From contig NZ_FMHW01000002.1 in NCBI RefSeq assembly GCF_900090325.1, positions 6,139,001-6,203,000 on the forward strand: a DNA stretch of 64,000 nt. The letters run 5' to 3'. Positions 51,876-60,956 of this stretch are shown in pieces; position 1 is the first letter of the stretch, and each line of letters begins with the position of its first letter. Source of the stretch: Micromonospora pallida (GTDB lineage: Bacteria > Actinomycetota > Actinomycetes > Mycobacteriales > Micromonosporaceae). Under the pieces are notes generated by a model that ran no database searches, was not told the DNA's origin, and worked only from the letters and a program-made list of their open reading frames with translations. Made by a program: the position numbers and the translations under genes.

Positions 51876-54173
51876 TCAGCGGGGCTGGCGGGTCTTCGGC
51901 AGGTCGAACTGGTCGGCCGCCCGGCAGTCGCTCGGGCCGCCGACCGCGTCCGGACCGGCCCGGTCCAGGGCCTGCCGGGCGCGGAGCCGGCCCAGGTTCC
52001 AGGCGTACCAGGGGTCCGGCTCGTCGAGATCCTCGGCGATCCAGCTCAGCGTGCAGCGGCGTACCGGGTCGGGCAGGCGGCCGGCCAGGGCGGGGGTCGC
52101 ATCGGCCGACAGCGCCCGCAGATACCAGGCGTCGATCTTGCCGGTCTCCTGGTACCGGTCGATGTTGCGGCCGGCGGCGTACCCCTCCGGGTTGAGCACC
52201 GCCAGGCCGAGCAGCATCGCCACGGCGAGCGCCACCGTCCCACGCGGGATCCAGCCGCCCCGCAGCCGCAGTCCGGCGACGAGGATCATCAGGAAGACGC
52301 TGCCGAGCATCAGCTCGAACGCCATCACGAAGATGCGCTCGCCGGTGAAGCTGTAGACCTGCTGGTACGTGTACATCCGGGACAGTGCCGAGATCACGAT
52401 CACGATGCTGAGCGCGCTCAGCGCACCGAGCAGGACACGCAGGACGATCCGCTCGGCCCGGCTCTCCCGTCGCGCCCAGCGACCCACGCCGCCGAGCACC
52501 GCCAACGTCAGCAGGGTGACCGCGGCGAGCTGCCAGAAGCCACTGCGGGCGTACTCGGCGTAGTTCAGGCCCGCCGTGCGCAGTACGTGCTGATCTCCAC
52601 CGAACAGCACGGTGAACTGCACCGCCACGAAACCGCCGAACAGCAGCGTGAGCGCGCTGATGGCCGGCGCCCACTCCATCATGCCGAGGCTGCGGCCGGC
52701 CGGCCGGTCCACCGTCGACAGGTCCGGTGGCGCGGCGAGGGTCCACACGGCGGCCACCACGCAGAGCGCACCCACCGTGGCGAGGAAGATCCAGCGGAGC
52801 ACCGTACCCATGTCGACCTCGGGCACGATCACACCGAGCAGTGCCGAGAACGCGCTGTCGGCGGAGGCGAGCAGGGCACCGAAGACGACCAGCGCGGCGA
52901 TGGTGGCCGCGGCCGAGCCGACCATGCGACGGAGCAGCCCCGGGTCGGCGCCGGACCGGAAGTGGGCGCGTACCCAGGGCAGCCCCCGGAACGCTGCGGT
53001 CGGCGCGGCCACCAGGCTGAACAGGATCGACCGGATGCGTCGCCCCCCGACCACGCCGAGCGCCGCGCAGGCCAGCGCGAGCAGGACGCAGAACGTCACC
53101 AGCCACCAGGCGTTGCGGAACGCCGGCACCGCCAGCAGCGCCAGCGCCGCCCCCGCCCAGCCGGCCCGAACCCACCGTTCGGTACGCGGCAGCTCCGTCA
53201 CCGCCCGCCGGACCGCGAACACCACGGCCACGGTCAGCGCCAGCCAGCCGAGGAACCACCCGATTCCGGTGCGGCTGAGCGGCACGAAGAACGCCAGCCC
53301 GAGCGCGCCGACGAGGACCGCGGCGGGCACCGTTCGCCCACGGGCCGGCTTCGGTCCGGGCCAGTGCCGCTGGAAGAACGACGGTTCGGGCGGCTTCGGC
53401 CGGTAGAAGCCACCGGCCATCCCCGGGTACGTCGGAGCGCCAGGCAGGCCGCCGACGTTGGCGGGGTGCACCGGAGGACGGAAGGTCCCGGCGGGCGGTG
53501 CGGTGCCGCCGGTGGCGGGTGTCGCAGCGGGCCGGGGCGGGCCACCAGGGCCGGACGCGGTGGTCGCCGGAGGGCCCGTGGTGGCGGGGGCGGCGATCGG
53601 TGCGGCCGGGGTGCCCGTGCTCGCCGGGGTGCCAGCGGGCGCGGCGACCAGTGCCGCCGGGGCGGACGCTGCCGAGGATCCGGTGGCGGCCGGTCCGGAC
53701 CCGCTCGCCGGAGCACCGACGGGTGGCGTGTTCACCGTCGCCGCCGGCACTGGCCGCGTAGCGTCGGCCGGGGCCGCGCTCGACGCGGTCGTACCCGCTG
53801 CCGGCGGTGGGGCACTGCTGGCTGGCGTGGCGGTCCGACCGCTCGCTGCGGACTCCGGCCCCGGCAGCCCGCCGCGCGTGGCCGCCCCGGCGGCTGGCGA
53901 GGACGCGGTGGTCACCGGCATGGCAGCCGCGCCGGACCCGGCCACCGTCGCGGCAGCCGGGCTGGAGCCGGCCACCGGCACCAGTGGGATGAACACGGCG
54001 TACCCCCGCGTGCCGGGCGGAAGCTCGACCGGGATCGCCCACGCGGGCTGGCCCTCCGGCCACAGGATGGCGCCGGGGGCTTCCTCGCCCGCCGGCATGG
54101 CCAGCAGGTACGGCGGCATGCTGCCGCCCTTCGGGTCTTCTGTGGACGATCGGGGCGCCGGTGGCAGCGTCAC
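51876..54173 (-). CDS. DUF4173/DUF4153 membrane protein with disordered N-terminus
   Basis: 765 residues from GTG 54173 (AAGGAGA at 5-nt spacing). Residues 1-270: Ala/Pro/Thr/Gly-rich low complexity. Residues 290-700: about 11-12 transmembrane helices typical of DUF4173 (FVPLSRTGIGWFLGWLALTV; VFGALLASADSAFSALLGVI), then a soluble C-terminal tail (YAWNLGRLRARQALDRAG). Function unknown in the family. Confidence 0.8.
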   Translation of the reverse strand: MTLPPAPRSSTEDPKGGSMPPYLLAMPAGEEAPGAILWPEGQPAWAIPVELPPGTRGYAVFIPLVPVAGSSPAAATVAGSGAAAMPVTTASSPAAGAATRGGLPGPESAASGRTATPASSAPPPAAGTTASSAAPADATRPVPAATVNTPPVGAPASGSGPAATGSSAASAPAALVAAPAGTPASTGTPAAPIAAPATTGPPATTASGPGGPPRPAATPATGGTAPPAGTFRPPVHPANVGGLPGAPTYPGMAGGFYRPKPPEPSFFQRHWPGPKPARGRTVPAAVLVGALGLAFFVPLSRTGIGWFLGWLALTVAVVFAVRRAVTELPRTERWVRAGWAGAALALLAVPAFRNAWWLVTFCVLLALACAALGVVGGRRIRSILFSLVAAPTAAFRGLPWVRAHFRSGADPGLLRRMVGSAAATIAALVVFGALLASADSAFSALLGVIVPEVDMGTVLRWIFLATVGALCVVAAVWTLAAPPDLSTVDRPAGRSLGMMEWAPAISALTLLFGGFVAVQFTVLFGGDQHVLRTAGLNYAEYARSGFWQLAAVTLLTLAVLGGVGRWARRESRAERIVLRVLLGALSALSIVIVISALSRMYTYQQVYSFTGERIFVMAFELMLGSVFLMILVAGLRLRGGWIPRGTVALAVAMLLGLAVLNPEGYAAGRNIDRYQETGKIDAWYLRALSADATPALAGRLPDPVRRCTLSWIAEDLDEPDPWYAWNLGRLRARQALDRAGPDAVGGPSDCRAADQFDLPKTRQPR

Positions 54174-54331
54174 GGCACTCTCCTTGTTGAGGGTGGAGCA
54201 CACTGTACGGCCGACCCACCCCGCCCGCCGCCCCGCCGTCGAGGCCGACCGTCTGTCGAGGGCTTTTGCCCGGCCGCTAGCCACCCCGCGCAGTGGTAGG
54301 TCCCCTGCCTAGAGGTCGTCGCTGACCAGAC

Positions 54332-55561
54332 CTACGAAGCCGGCCGCTCGCCGTCGAGTTGCGTTATCAGCGAGAGCACGGCGGCTGGCCCGTCGTCGGC
54401 ACGGACCTGGTGCGCGAGTTCGGTGGCGCGGTCGCGGTAGGTCGATCGGCCAAGGCAGGACCGCAGCGCGTCGGTCAGGGTGTCGGTGGTCAGCTCGTGG
54501 ATCGGCAGTGGGGGCGGCGCGACGCCGAGGCGGTGCAGCCTGTCCGCCCAGAAGGGCTGGTCGACCAGGACGGGCACGGGGAGCGCTGGTACTCCCGCGC
54601 GTAGCCCGGCCCCGGTGGTGCCCGCTCCGGCGTGGTGGACCACGGCAGCCGTCCGGGGGAACAACCAGTCGTGTGGCAGGTCGCCGACGAGCAGGGTGTC
54701 GTCACCGGCGGGTCCGAGTTCGGCCCAGCCGGACTGGACGACGGCGCGCACGCCGGCACGTTTCACGGCGGCCGCGACGACCTCATGGAGCCGCTCGTGG
54801 GTCGGGGTCATACTGCCGAAGCCCACGAACACCGGAGGAGGGCCAGCCTGGAGGAAGTCGACCAGCAGATCCGGAGGCTGCCATCCCGGCGGACCGGCCG
54901 GCCACCAGTACCCGGTCACGTGCACGTTCGTGGGCCAGTCCGTGGGTCGGGGGACCACCGCCGAGCTGTAGCCGTGGCAGATCAGCCAGTCGTCCGGCGG
55001 GTTCGGCGTCTCTCCGGTGGAGGCGGGGAGATCGAGCCGAGCGCGTAACCGTCGCAGCACGTCGGCGTAGAGGACGCCGGTCCGGGCGAGCAGTTCGCGG
55101 CCGGCGGCGAGGTTGTCGGCCGGCGACAGGTGCCCGGCGTCGGGCCAGCCAGGTGGCGGGAACTCGCGGGTGGGGACCCCGGGCGCGAGATAGACGCCGA
55201 GGCTCGGGATGCCGAAGCCTTCGGCAACGACCCGGCTCAGCGGGGCCGGGCCGAACGCGGTGAGCAGGATGTCGGTGCCGGCGGCCGTGGCTGTCAGCAC
55301 ACCCTCGCCCAACTCGTCGAGGAACGCGGCGAAGACCGCTCCGGCGGCCTCCGGGGAGGGCGCGGCGGTCCGTGCGCGTACCAGCTCGACCGGATCGCCG
55401 GGGAGGGCCCGGTACTCCAGGCCGCAGTCGCGTACGAGATCCGCGAACCGGTCGTGTGCGGCCAGCGCCACCTGATGGCCTGCCTGCTGCAACCGTTGGC
55501 CCAGGCCCGTGAACGGCGCGACGTCACCTCGCGAGCCCGCTGTCACGATCAGAATTCGCAT
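54332..55561 (-). CDS. GT1-family glycosyltransferase (macrolide/UGT-like)
   Basis: 409 residues. N-terminal acceptor-side motif ILIVTAGSRGDVAPFTGLGQ, C-terminal nucleotide-sugar site with VFVGFGSMTP and VVHHAGAGTTGAGLRAGVPA then PVLVDQPFWADRL. A GT-B fold enzyme resembling sterol/antibiotic glucosyltransferases. No biosynthetic cluster is nearby, so a lipid or xenobiotic acceptor is likely. GGAGACGCC precedes ATG 55561. Confidence 0.9.
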   Translation of the reverse strand: MRILIVTAGSRGDVAPFTGLGQRLQQAGHQVALAAHDRFADLVRDCGLEYRALPGDPVELVRARTAAPSPEAAGAVFAAFLDELGEGVLTATAAGTDILLTAFGPAPLSRVVAEGFGIPSLGVYLAPGVPTREFPPPGWPDAGHLSPADNLAAGRELLARTGVLYADVLRRLRARLDLPASTGETPNPPDDWLICHGYSSAVVPRPTDWPTNVHVTGYWWPAGPPGWQPPDLLVDFLQAGPPPVFVGFGSMTPTHERLHEVVAAAVKRAGVRAVVQSGWAELGPAGDDTLLVGDLPHDWLFPRTAAVVHHAGAGTTGAGLRAGVPALPVPVLVDQPFWADRLHRLGVAPPPLPIHELTTDTLTDALRSCLGRSTYRDRATELAHQVRADDGPAAVLSLITQLDGERPAS

Positions 55562-55644
55562 GGCGTCTCCCCGGTCGCACCGCTGCGCTGCCCCACCCGA
55601 TTATCGAGCCGGTCCCGGTCCCGGCGGGCGAGCGCGCCACTGGG

Positions 55645-56277
55645 TCAAGCGAGTGCCCTGGCAGTGATCTCCGCCGGTGTGCGGGTCGCGTCGATGGAGA
55701 TCAGCTTGCCGAGTGAGCCGTAGTGGTCGAGCGTGACTGCCGCGGCTGGTCGGTAGGACTGTAGGCCTGCGGTGATGCGCTCGGGGCTGTCGTCGTAGCG
55801 CTGGAACAGTTCGCCTCCGCAGCGGTCGCAGACATCGGGGCGTGCCGGGGCGGCGAACTCGGTGTGCCAGAGTCGGCCGCAGCCACGGCATGTACGGCGA
55901 CCGGCCAGCCGGCGCAGGACCTCGGCGTCGGGCAGGACGAGGTCGATCGCCCGGTCGACGGGTGTGCCGAGGTCGGACAACACGGCGTCGAGCGCCACGG
56001 CGGTGACGGGGTGGTTGGGGAAGCCGTCGAGGACAAAGCCAGCGACGACGTCGGGCTGGGTGAGACGGTCGCGGATCATGGACAGGAGTACGTGGTCCGG
56101 CACGAGTTCACCGGCGTTCATGTGCTGCAGGGCCTGGAGCGCGGCCGGGGCGCTCGCCCGAATCCCGGCTTGCAAGACGTCCAACAGCCTGATGGAGGGA
56201 ACGCCGAGATGGGCGGCGATGGTGCCGGCGATGGTCTCCCGGTCGGAGCCGGGTGGTCCGAGAACGGCCAGGCGCAT
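55645..56277 (-). CDS. Adenylate-kinase homologue with altered P-loop
   Basis: 210 residues. The overall fold is adenylate kinase: NMP-binding LLDVLQAGI, GFVLDGFPNHPVTAVALDAV, and a zinc lid CRGCGRLWHTEF...CDRCGGELFQR with DDSPERITAGLQSY. The P-loop reads GPPGSDRETIAG instead of GxPGxGKGT, so the phosphate-binding Lys is Arg and a Gly is Asp. It may be a weak or regulatory kinase, not the housekeeping enzyme. Leaderless start (TAGGCT 6 nt upstream). Confidence 0.8.
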   Translation of the reverse strand: MRLAVLGPPGSDRETIAGTIAAHLGVPSIRLLDVLQAGIRASAPAALQALQHMNAGELVPDHVLLSMIRDRLTQPDVVAGFVLDGFPNHPVTAVALDAVLSDLGTPVDRAIDLVLPDAEVLRRLAGRRTCRGCGRLWHTEFAAPARPDVCDRCGGELFQRYDDSPERITAGLQSYRPAAAVTLDHYGSLGKLISIDATRTPAEITARALA

Positions 56278-56562
56278 CGGCGCAGCCTATCGCCGCCGTA
56301 GCTCGGGTATCGGCGTGTCTGGTGTGTTCGGGCAGGTCCGCGGGGCCTCCGCCCCGCCTGCGGCTTTGCTGGCCGGTTGTCCGGCGACCCCCCGCTTTCT
56401 CGTTGCCGGACTGGACAACGCCTGTTCACCTTCCGGTGCCGCCTACTGTGCGGTAGGACCGCGATGGTGTGGGGTGGCGTGCTTACCTGGCCTGGCCTTT
56501 CGGTGGAGGCATGTACTGACGAGTGCAGTGGGCGCTCGTTTACCGTGCAAGGAGACCGAACC

Positions 56563-56988
56563 GTGCCTGCCCCTCGATCGAGGCGCCGATACAGCGGATG
56601 GGGAGCAGCCATTTCGATGGCGAACGCCCTCTCCGCGTCGGCGCTCGTTGCCCAGCCTCCTGCTGCGGCGGCCGAAAGCCCCTTCCCCGCGTCGGACGTC
56701 CCGTCGCAGATCTCGATGCTGTACGGCCCGGAGGGGTCCGGACCGGTGTCGATGCAGCGACGGCTACCTCGACTGGGAGTCGCCCGATCCGTACTTCACC
56801 AACTTCGCGGCTCGTACCAACGTTCCCCCGAACGGCCCGGCGTACTTCGGTGCCGCCAGCGGCCGGCCGACCGCGCGACGCAGGTCACCAAGGCCAAGGC
56901 ACAGCTCGAGGAGACCGAGGTCACGCTGGCGACAGCCAAGTCCGCTCATGCGGAGGCCGTCGCTCAGGTGACCGCGGCCTGCCGGTAA
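56563..56988 (+). pseudogene. Secreted protein with two compensating frameshifts
   Basis: GTG 56563 behind AAGGAGACC. One frame gives a signal-peptide region (ISMANALSASALVAQPPAAA), then about SMLYGPEGSGP. From about 56745 the natural-looking sequence moves to another frame (DGYLDWESPDPYFTNFAART; NVPPNGPAYFGAASGRP). From about 56875 it returns to the first frame (VTKAKAQLEETEVTLATAKS). Either the gene is decaying or one short stretch is misread. Family unknown. The 285 nt upstream hold no gene. Confidence 0.5.
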
Positions 56989-57136
56989 AACCGCAGGTGC
57001 CGGGGCCGTCCACGCCAACCCGGCGCTGGACGGCCCCGGCCGACAGACGCGTCCGGTGCGCTCCGACCCCCGCAAGGGGCGGGCGGACCCGTACGGGAGG
57101 AGAAGGCGAACCATTCCCGCAACTACACTCCCGCGA

Positions 57137-57496
57137 GTGGACGAAACCGCCCTCTTTCCCGTCATACCCGAGCCACCCCCGGTCTTCGTCGACCCGAGCG
57201 GGCGGCGGCGGCGGTGGCTGCGCCGTCTCGCGTACGGCTTCGGTGTGCTCGGCGTCGGCTACACGCTGATGGTGGGGGTGAGTTTCGCCGGCGGTCCGGC
57301 GCGTCCCGAGACCATCGTGCCGTTCGTCGAGGCCACCGTGAGCCCGACCTGGCAGCCACCGCCCACCCTCCTGCCCGATTCGCCGTCGCCCGATTTGCCG
57401 TCGAACGATTCGCCGTCGACCGAGCCGCTGCAGGCCGAGCCAGAGAATCCGGGTCCTGAGTCGCCGGACCTGACCGAGCAGCCGGCCGGTGGGTAA
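57137..57496 (+). CDS. Small membrane protein with Pro/Ser-rich exterior tail
   Basis: About 119 residues from GTG 57137, leaderless (TACACT 7 nt upstream). Cytoplasmic VDETALFPVIPEPPPVFVDP then RRRRWLRR, one transmembrane helix (LAYGFGVLGVGYTLMVGVSF), and a Pro/Ser/Glu-rich exterior region. Overlaps the start of the deacetylase-GT2 gene by 8 nt, so probably a partner of that enzyme. Confidence 0.7.
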   Translation: MDETALFPVIPEPPPVFVDPSGRRRRWLRRLAYGFGVLGVGYTLMVGVSFAGGPARPETIVPFVEATVSPTWQPPPTLLPDSPSPDLPSNDSPSTEPLQAEPENPGPESPDLTEQPAGG

Positions 57497-59687
57497 CCGC
57501 CGTGGCGTGCGGCCGGACGGCCGTTTCCGGCATGCCCGCCGGCCGTACCGGCGCATCGTGCCGCGTCCCAGTTGGCGGGTGCTCGCGATGGTGTTCGTGC
57601 TGCTCGGAGGGCTGCTCTTCATCGAGGCGTACGCCAACGCCGCCTTCGTGCCCGATCACAAGGCCACCCCGCAGGGCCAGGGCGAGGTGCCCGTCGAGGT
57701 ACGCACCGGCGGCCCCATCCTCAACGTCGGCGCGGACGGACGTACCCAGTCGCACCGCCTGCCGCCCCGGACCCTGGCGCTGACCTTCGACGACGGACCG
57801 GATCCGCGCTGGACGCCGGAGGTGCTCCGGGTGCTGGCCCGGCACGAGGTGCCGGCCACCTTCTTCGTCGTGGGCACGCAGGTCGTCCGGCATCCCGAGC
57901 TGGCCAGGACGATGGTGGCGGCCGGACACGAACTCGGCGTGCACACGTTCACTCACGCCAACCTCGCCGACCTCCCCGCCTGGCAACGTCGACTGGAGTA
58001 CGAGCAGACCCAGATGGCGATCGCCAGCGCCACCGGGGTCCGGACCTCCCTGCTGCGCTTCCCGTACTCGTCCCGAGCGGACGCGTACAAGGACGGTGAC
58101 TGGCCGCTGCTGCGGCAGGCCGGTGAGCTGGGCTACCTCACGGTGGTCAACGACGTCGACAGCCGGGACTGGGCGAAACCCAGCATCGAGACGATGATTG
58201 CGAACGTCACGCCGCTGGGCTACGCGGGAGCTGTCTCGCTGTGGCACGACGCCGGTGGCGACCGGTCGGGTACGGTCGCCGCCCTCGACCGGTACATCCC
58301 GCTGATGAAGTCGCGCGGTTACCGCTTCACCACGGTGACCGGCGGGCTGAACCTCACGTTGGCCGACGCGGGCGTCGTGGTGGCGGGCCACACCCCGGTC
58401 GGGTTCGGTGAGCGGTGGCGTGGTGACGTGCTGGCGCTGGCGGTGCGTAGTGCCGACGCCATGTTCAGCTTCTTCGGTGTGCTCTTCGTGGTCGTCGGGG
58501 TGCTCACCCTCGGGCGTACCCTCCTGCTGTTCCTGCTCGCCCTGCGGCACGCGAGGCGGCGTCGGCGGCACAACTGGTCGTGGGGTCCGCCGGTGACCGA
58601 ACCGGTCTCGGTGGTCGTCCCGGCGTACAACGAGAAGGAGGGCATCGCTGCGGCGGTGCGGTCCCTGGCGGGCGGCGACCATCCCGGCGGGATCGAGGTC
58701 GTCGTGGTCGACGACGGATCCACCGACGGCACCGCCGACATCGCCGAGGCCCTGCGGCTGCCGAACGTACGGGTGGTGCGCAAGCCGAACGGGGGCAAGC
58801 CGAGCGCGTTGAACACCGGCGTCGCGTTGGCCCGGTTCAACCTGATCGTCATGGTGGACGGGGACACCATCTTCGAGGAGGACTCGGTCCGGCGACTGGT
58901 CCAGCCGTTCGCCGACCCTCGCGTGGGAGCCGTGGCCGGCAACGTCAAGGTGGGCAATCGCGGCAGCCTGATCGCCAAGTGGCAGCACATCGAGTACGTC
59001 ATCGGATTCAACCTGGACCGCCGTCTGTACGAGACACTGCGGTGCATGCCCACCGTGCCGGGCGCGATCGGCGCGTTCCGCCGACAGGCGCTCAACCAGG
59101 TGGGCGGGATGACCGACGAGACGCTGGCCGAGGACACCGACATCACCATGGCGCTGGGCCGGGCCGGCTGGCACGTCGTGTACGAGGAGACGGCCCGGGC
59201 GTGGACCGAGGCGCCGACCACCCTCGGGCAGCTGTGGAAGCAGCGGTACCGCTGGAGCTACGGCACCATCCAGGCGATGTGGAAGCACGCGCGCTCGGTC
59301 TTCGACCGGGGCGACTCGGGCCGGTTCAGCCGGCGCTGCCTGGGCTTCCTCGCGCTGTACGGGGTGCTGCTGCCGCTTGGCGCGCCGGTGATCGACCTGC
59401 TCGCCGTGTACGGCCTGATCTTCCTCGACCGGACGGAGACCGTCCTGGCCTGGCTGGCGATGCTCGGTCTACAGTTCGTCACCGCGATTACCGCGTTCCG
59501 ACTGGACCGGGAGAAGCTCGGCGTGCTCTGGGTGCTTCCGCTGCAGCAGTTCGCCTACCGGCAGTTGATGTACGTGGTGCTGCTCCAGTCGGTGGTCACC
59601 GCGTTGACCGGTGGCCGGCTGGGCTGGCAGAAGCTGCGCCGGACCGGGCTCGCGCCGCCGAGCCTGGCAGGGCCGGTTTCGAAGTAA
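57489..59687 (+). CDS. Polysaccharide deacetylase-glycosyltransferase 2 fusion
   Basis: 732 residues. Transmembrane helix near 35-55. NodB-type deacetylase at about 90-280: LALTFDDGPDPRWTP, HTFTHANLADLP (metal His), LLRFPYSSR, SLWHDAGGDR. Transmembrane helix near 335. GT2 at about 370-600: VVVPAYNEKEGIAAA, VVVDDGSTDGT, MVDGDT (DxD), LAEDTDITMALGRAG, QRYRWSYGT (QxxRW), then several C-terminal helices. Synthesises and N-deacetylates or trims a beta-linked polysaccharide (PNAG/chitin-like), as in PgaC with PgaB. Coupled to the small membrane gene and followed by a GH6 enzyme. Confidence 0.9.
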   Translation: MGNRRGVRPDGRFRHARRPYRRIVPRPSWRVLAMVFVLLGGLLFIEAYANAAFVPDHKATPQGQGEVPVEVRTGGPILNVGADGRTQSHRLPPRTLALTFDDGPDPRWTPEVLRVLARHEVPATFFVVGTQVVRHPELARTMVAAGHELGVHTFTHANLADLPAWQRRLEYEQTQMAIASATGVRTSLLRFPYSSRADAYKDGDWPLLRQAGELGYLTVVNDVDSRDWAKPSIETMIANVTPLGYAGAVSLWHDAGGDRSGTVAALDRYIPLMKSRGYRFTTVTGGLNLTLADAGVVVAGHTPVGFGERWRGDVLALAVRSADAMFSFFGVLFVVVGVLTLGRTLLLFLLALRHARRRRRHNWSWGPPVTEPVSVVVPAYNEKEGIAAAVRSLAGGDHPGGIEVVVVDDGSTDGTADIAEALRLPNVRVVRKPNGGKPSALNTGVALARFNLIVMVDGDTIFEEDSVRRLVQPFADPRVGAVAGNVKVGNRGSLIAKWQHIEYVIGFNLDRRLYETLRCMPTVPGAIGAFRRQALNQVGGMTDETLAEDTDITMALGRAGWHVVYEETARAWTEAPTTLGQLWKQRYRWSYGTIQAMWKHARSVFDRGDSGRFSRRCLGFLALYGVLLPLGAPVIDLLAVYGLIFLDRTETVLAWLAMLGLQFVTAITAFRLDREKLGVLWVLPLQQFAYRQLMYVVLLQSVVTALTGGRLGWQKLRRTGLAPPSLAGPVSK

Positions 59688-59717
59688 GGTTCCGTGCCGC
59701 CTGACTTGGGCTGATGT

Positions 59718-59866
59718 CCCGGGTCAGGTGGCCGCGTCGCGGCGGATCCCGGGTCAGCGGGCCACGTTGCGGCGGATCCAGGGTCAGCGGGCCACGTTGC
59801 GGCGAGTCCCGGTCAGGCGGCCGCGTCGCGGCGGGTCCCGGGTCAGCGGGCCGCGTTGCGGGCGAG
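59718..59866 (-). repeat. Five 30-bp tandem repeats duplicating the end of the GH6 gene
   Basis: Units of about 30 bp (one of 29) with core GGGTCAGCGGGCCACGTTGC. On the minus strand each reads CGCAACG(C/T)GGCCCGC then TGA, i.e. RN(A/V)AR-stop, the end of the GH6 protein. Only the unit at 59837-59866 is in the gene. Confidence 0.85.
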
Positions 59867-60889
59867 CGCGAGAGCGTACTCGGGCCACCAGACGCCGCGC
59901 TCGGGCTCGCCGGGGCGGCAGGCGCCGTCGGACTCGCCCGGGTACTTGATCCAGAGCAGCGCGTCGACCCGGTCGAGGCCGGGAGCGTCGGTGGGTTCCT
60001 CGCCGAGCGCCCGGCCCGGCGGGTTGCACCAGCTCGGTGCGCCCTTCACGGTGGCGCTGGCGACCGGGCCGGTGCCGTTGCGGCTCGTGTCGATGACGAA
60101 CCGGACATCGCCGCCGAGGGCGTCGGACAATTGCTGGCCGTAGCGGACGTTGTCCGGCGTACGGACGAAGTTGGCGACGTTGAGCGCGAAGCCGTCGGCG
60201 TCGTCGATGCCGGCCTGGCGCAGGGTCGTGGCCAGTGCTGCGGTGTCGCTGATCCAGCCCGGGTGCCCGGCGTCCAGGTAGACCCGGGCCGCGCCGGTGC
60301 TCTTGAGTACGGCGACCGCGTCACGCAGCAGCAGAAGCCGTTCCGTACGGTTGCGGACGCACCGACCCACGGCGTCCGGGACCGCGCCGGGTTCGAGGAC
60401 CACGGAAACCGGCCGGCCCTTGATCCCGCCGGCCAGGTCCCGGATCCAGCGCTGGTACTCCTGGCCGGTCGCGGCTCCCCCGGAGTCGGAGTCCTGCCGG
60501 CCGCAGTCCCGGTCCGGCACGTTGTGGATGACCAGGACCGGAATCTGGCCCGCGACCGTCGCCTGGGTCAGGTAGGCGTCGACCTCCTCGCGAACCGGGG
60601 CATCGCCGCCGACCAGCCACTTCGCGCTCGGGCGGGCGCTGATCCGGCGGAGTGTCTCCGCGTCGGCGGTCCGGCCGGCGTTCTTCCACCGGTCGACCTG
60701 CTGAGCGGCCTCGCTGTCCGGGTCCACGTAGTAGACCGGCGGCGGCGGGGGCGGCGAGAACGGCGCGGAGTTGTCGACACCACCTTCCGGAGCGCCGCCG
60801 CCACAGCCCACCAGAATCGCGGTTAGTACGAACCCGGCCGGCACGAGGGCCCAGCGAGGGCGCCCGGTGCGGTAGACGGTGCGAGCCAC
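59843..60889 (-). CDS. GH6-family glycoside hydrolase lipoprotein
   Basis: 348 residues from GTG 60889 (TAGCCT 7 nt upstream). Lipobox LTAILVGC, a Pro linker, then the GH6 domain: VIHNVPDRDCGRQ, VYLDAGHPGW, FVIDTSRNGTGP, LLWIKYPGESDGAC. GH6 enzymes cleave beta-1,4-glucan with inversion (cellulase). Membrane-tethered placement next to a polysaccharide synthase suggests editing of the exported polymer, as in cellulose-synthesis operons of actinomycetes. Confidence 0.9.
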   Translation of the reverse strand: MARTVYRTGRPRWALVPAGFVLTAILVGCGGGAPEGGVDNSAPFSPPPPPPVYYVDPDSEAAQQVDRWKNAGRTADAETLRRISARPSAKWLVGGDAPVREEVDAYLTQATVAGQIPVLVIHNVPDRDCGRQDSDSGGAATGQEYQRWIRDLAGGIKGRPVSVVLEPGAVPDAVGRCVRNRTERLLLLRDAVAVLKSTGAARVYLDAGHPGWISDTAALATTLRQAGIDDADGFALNVANFVRTPDNVRYGQQLSDALGGDVRFVIDTSRNGTGPVASATVKGAPSWCNPPGRALGEEPTDAPGLDRVDALLWIKYPGESDGACRPGEPERGVWWPEYALALARNAAR

Positions 60890-60956
60890 GGCGGTCAGGC
60901 TACCGGTGCCCGCCGCGTTGCTGAGCACCGCCGGACGGCCGCCATCGGCTCCGGCG

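Noticed and set aside
51858..54299. Plus-strand open frame of over 800 codons
   Set aside because: Antisense shadow of the DUF4173 gene; Arg/Gly/Gln-rich with no domain.
54332..55561. Part of an antibiotic biosynthetic cluster
   Set aside because: A lone GT1 enzyme; no polyketide, peptide or sugar-biosynthesis genes adjacent.
59718..59866. CRISPR array
   Set aside because: Units are contiguous without spacers and copy the end of a gene.
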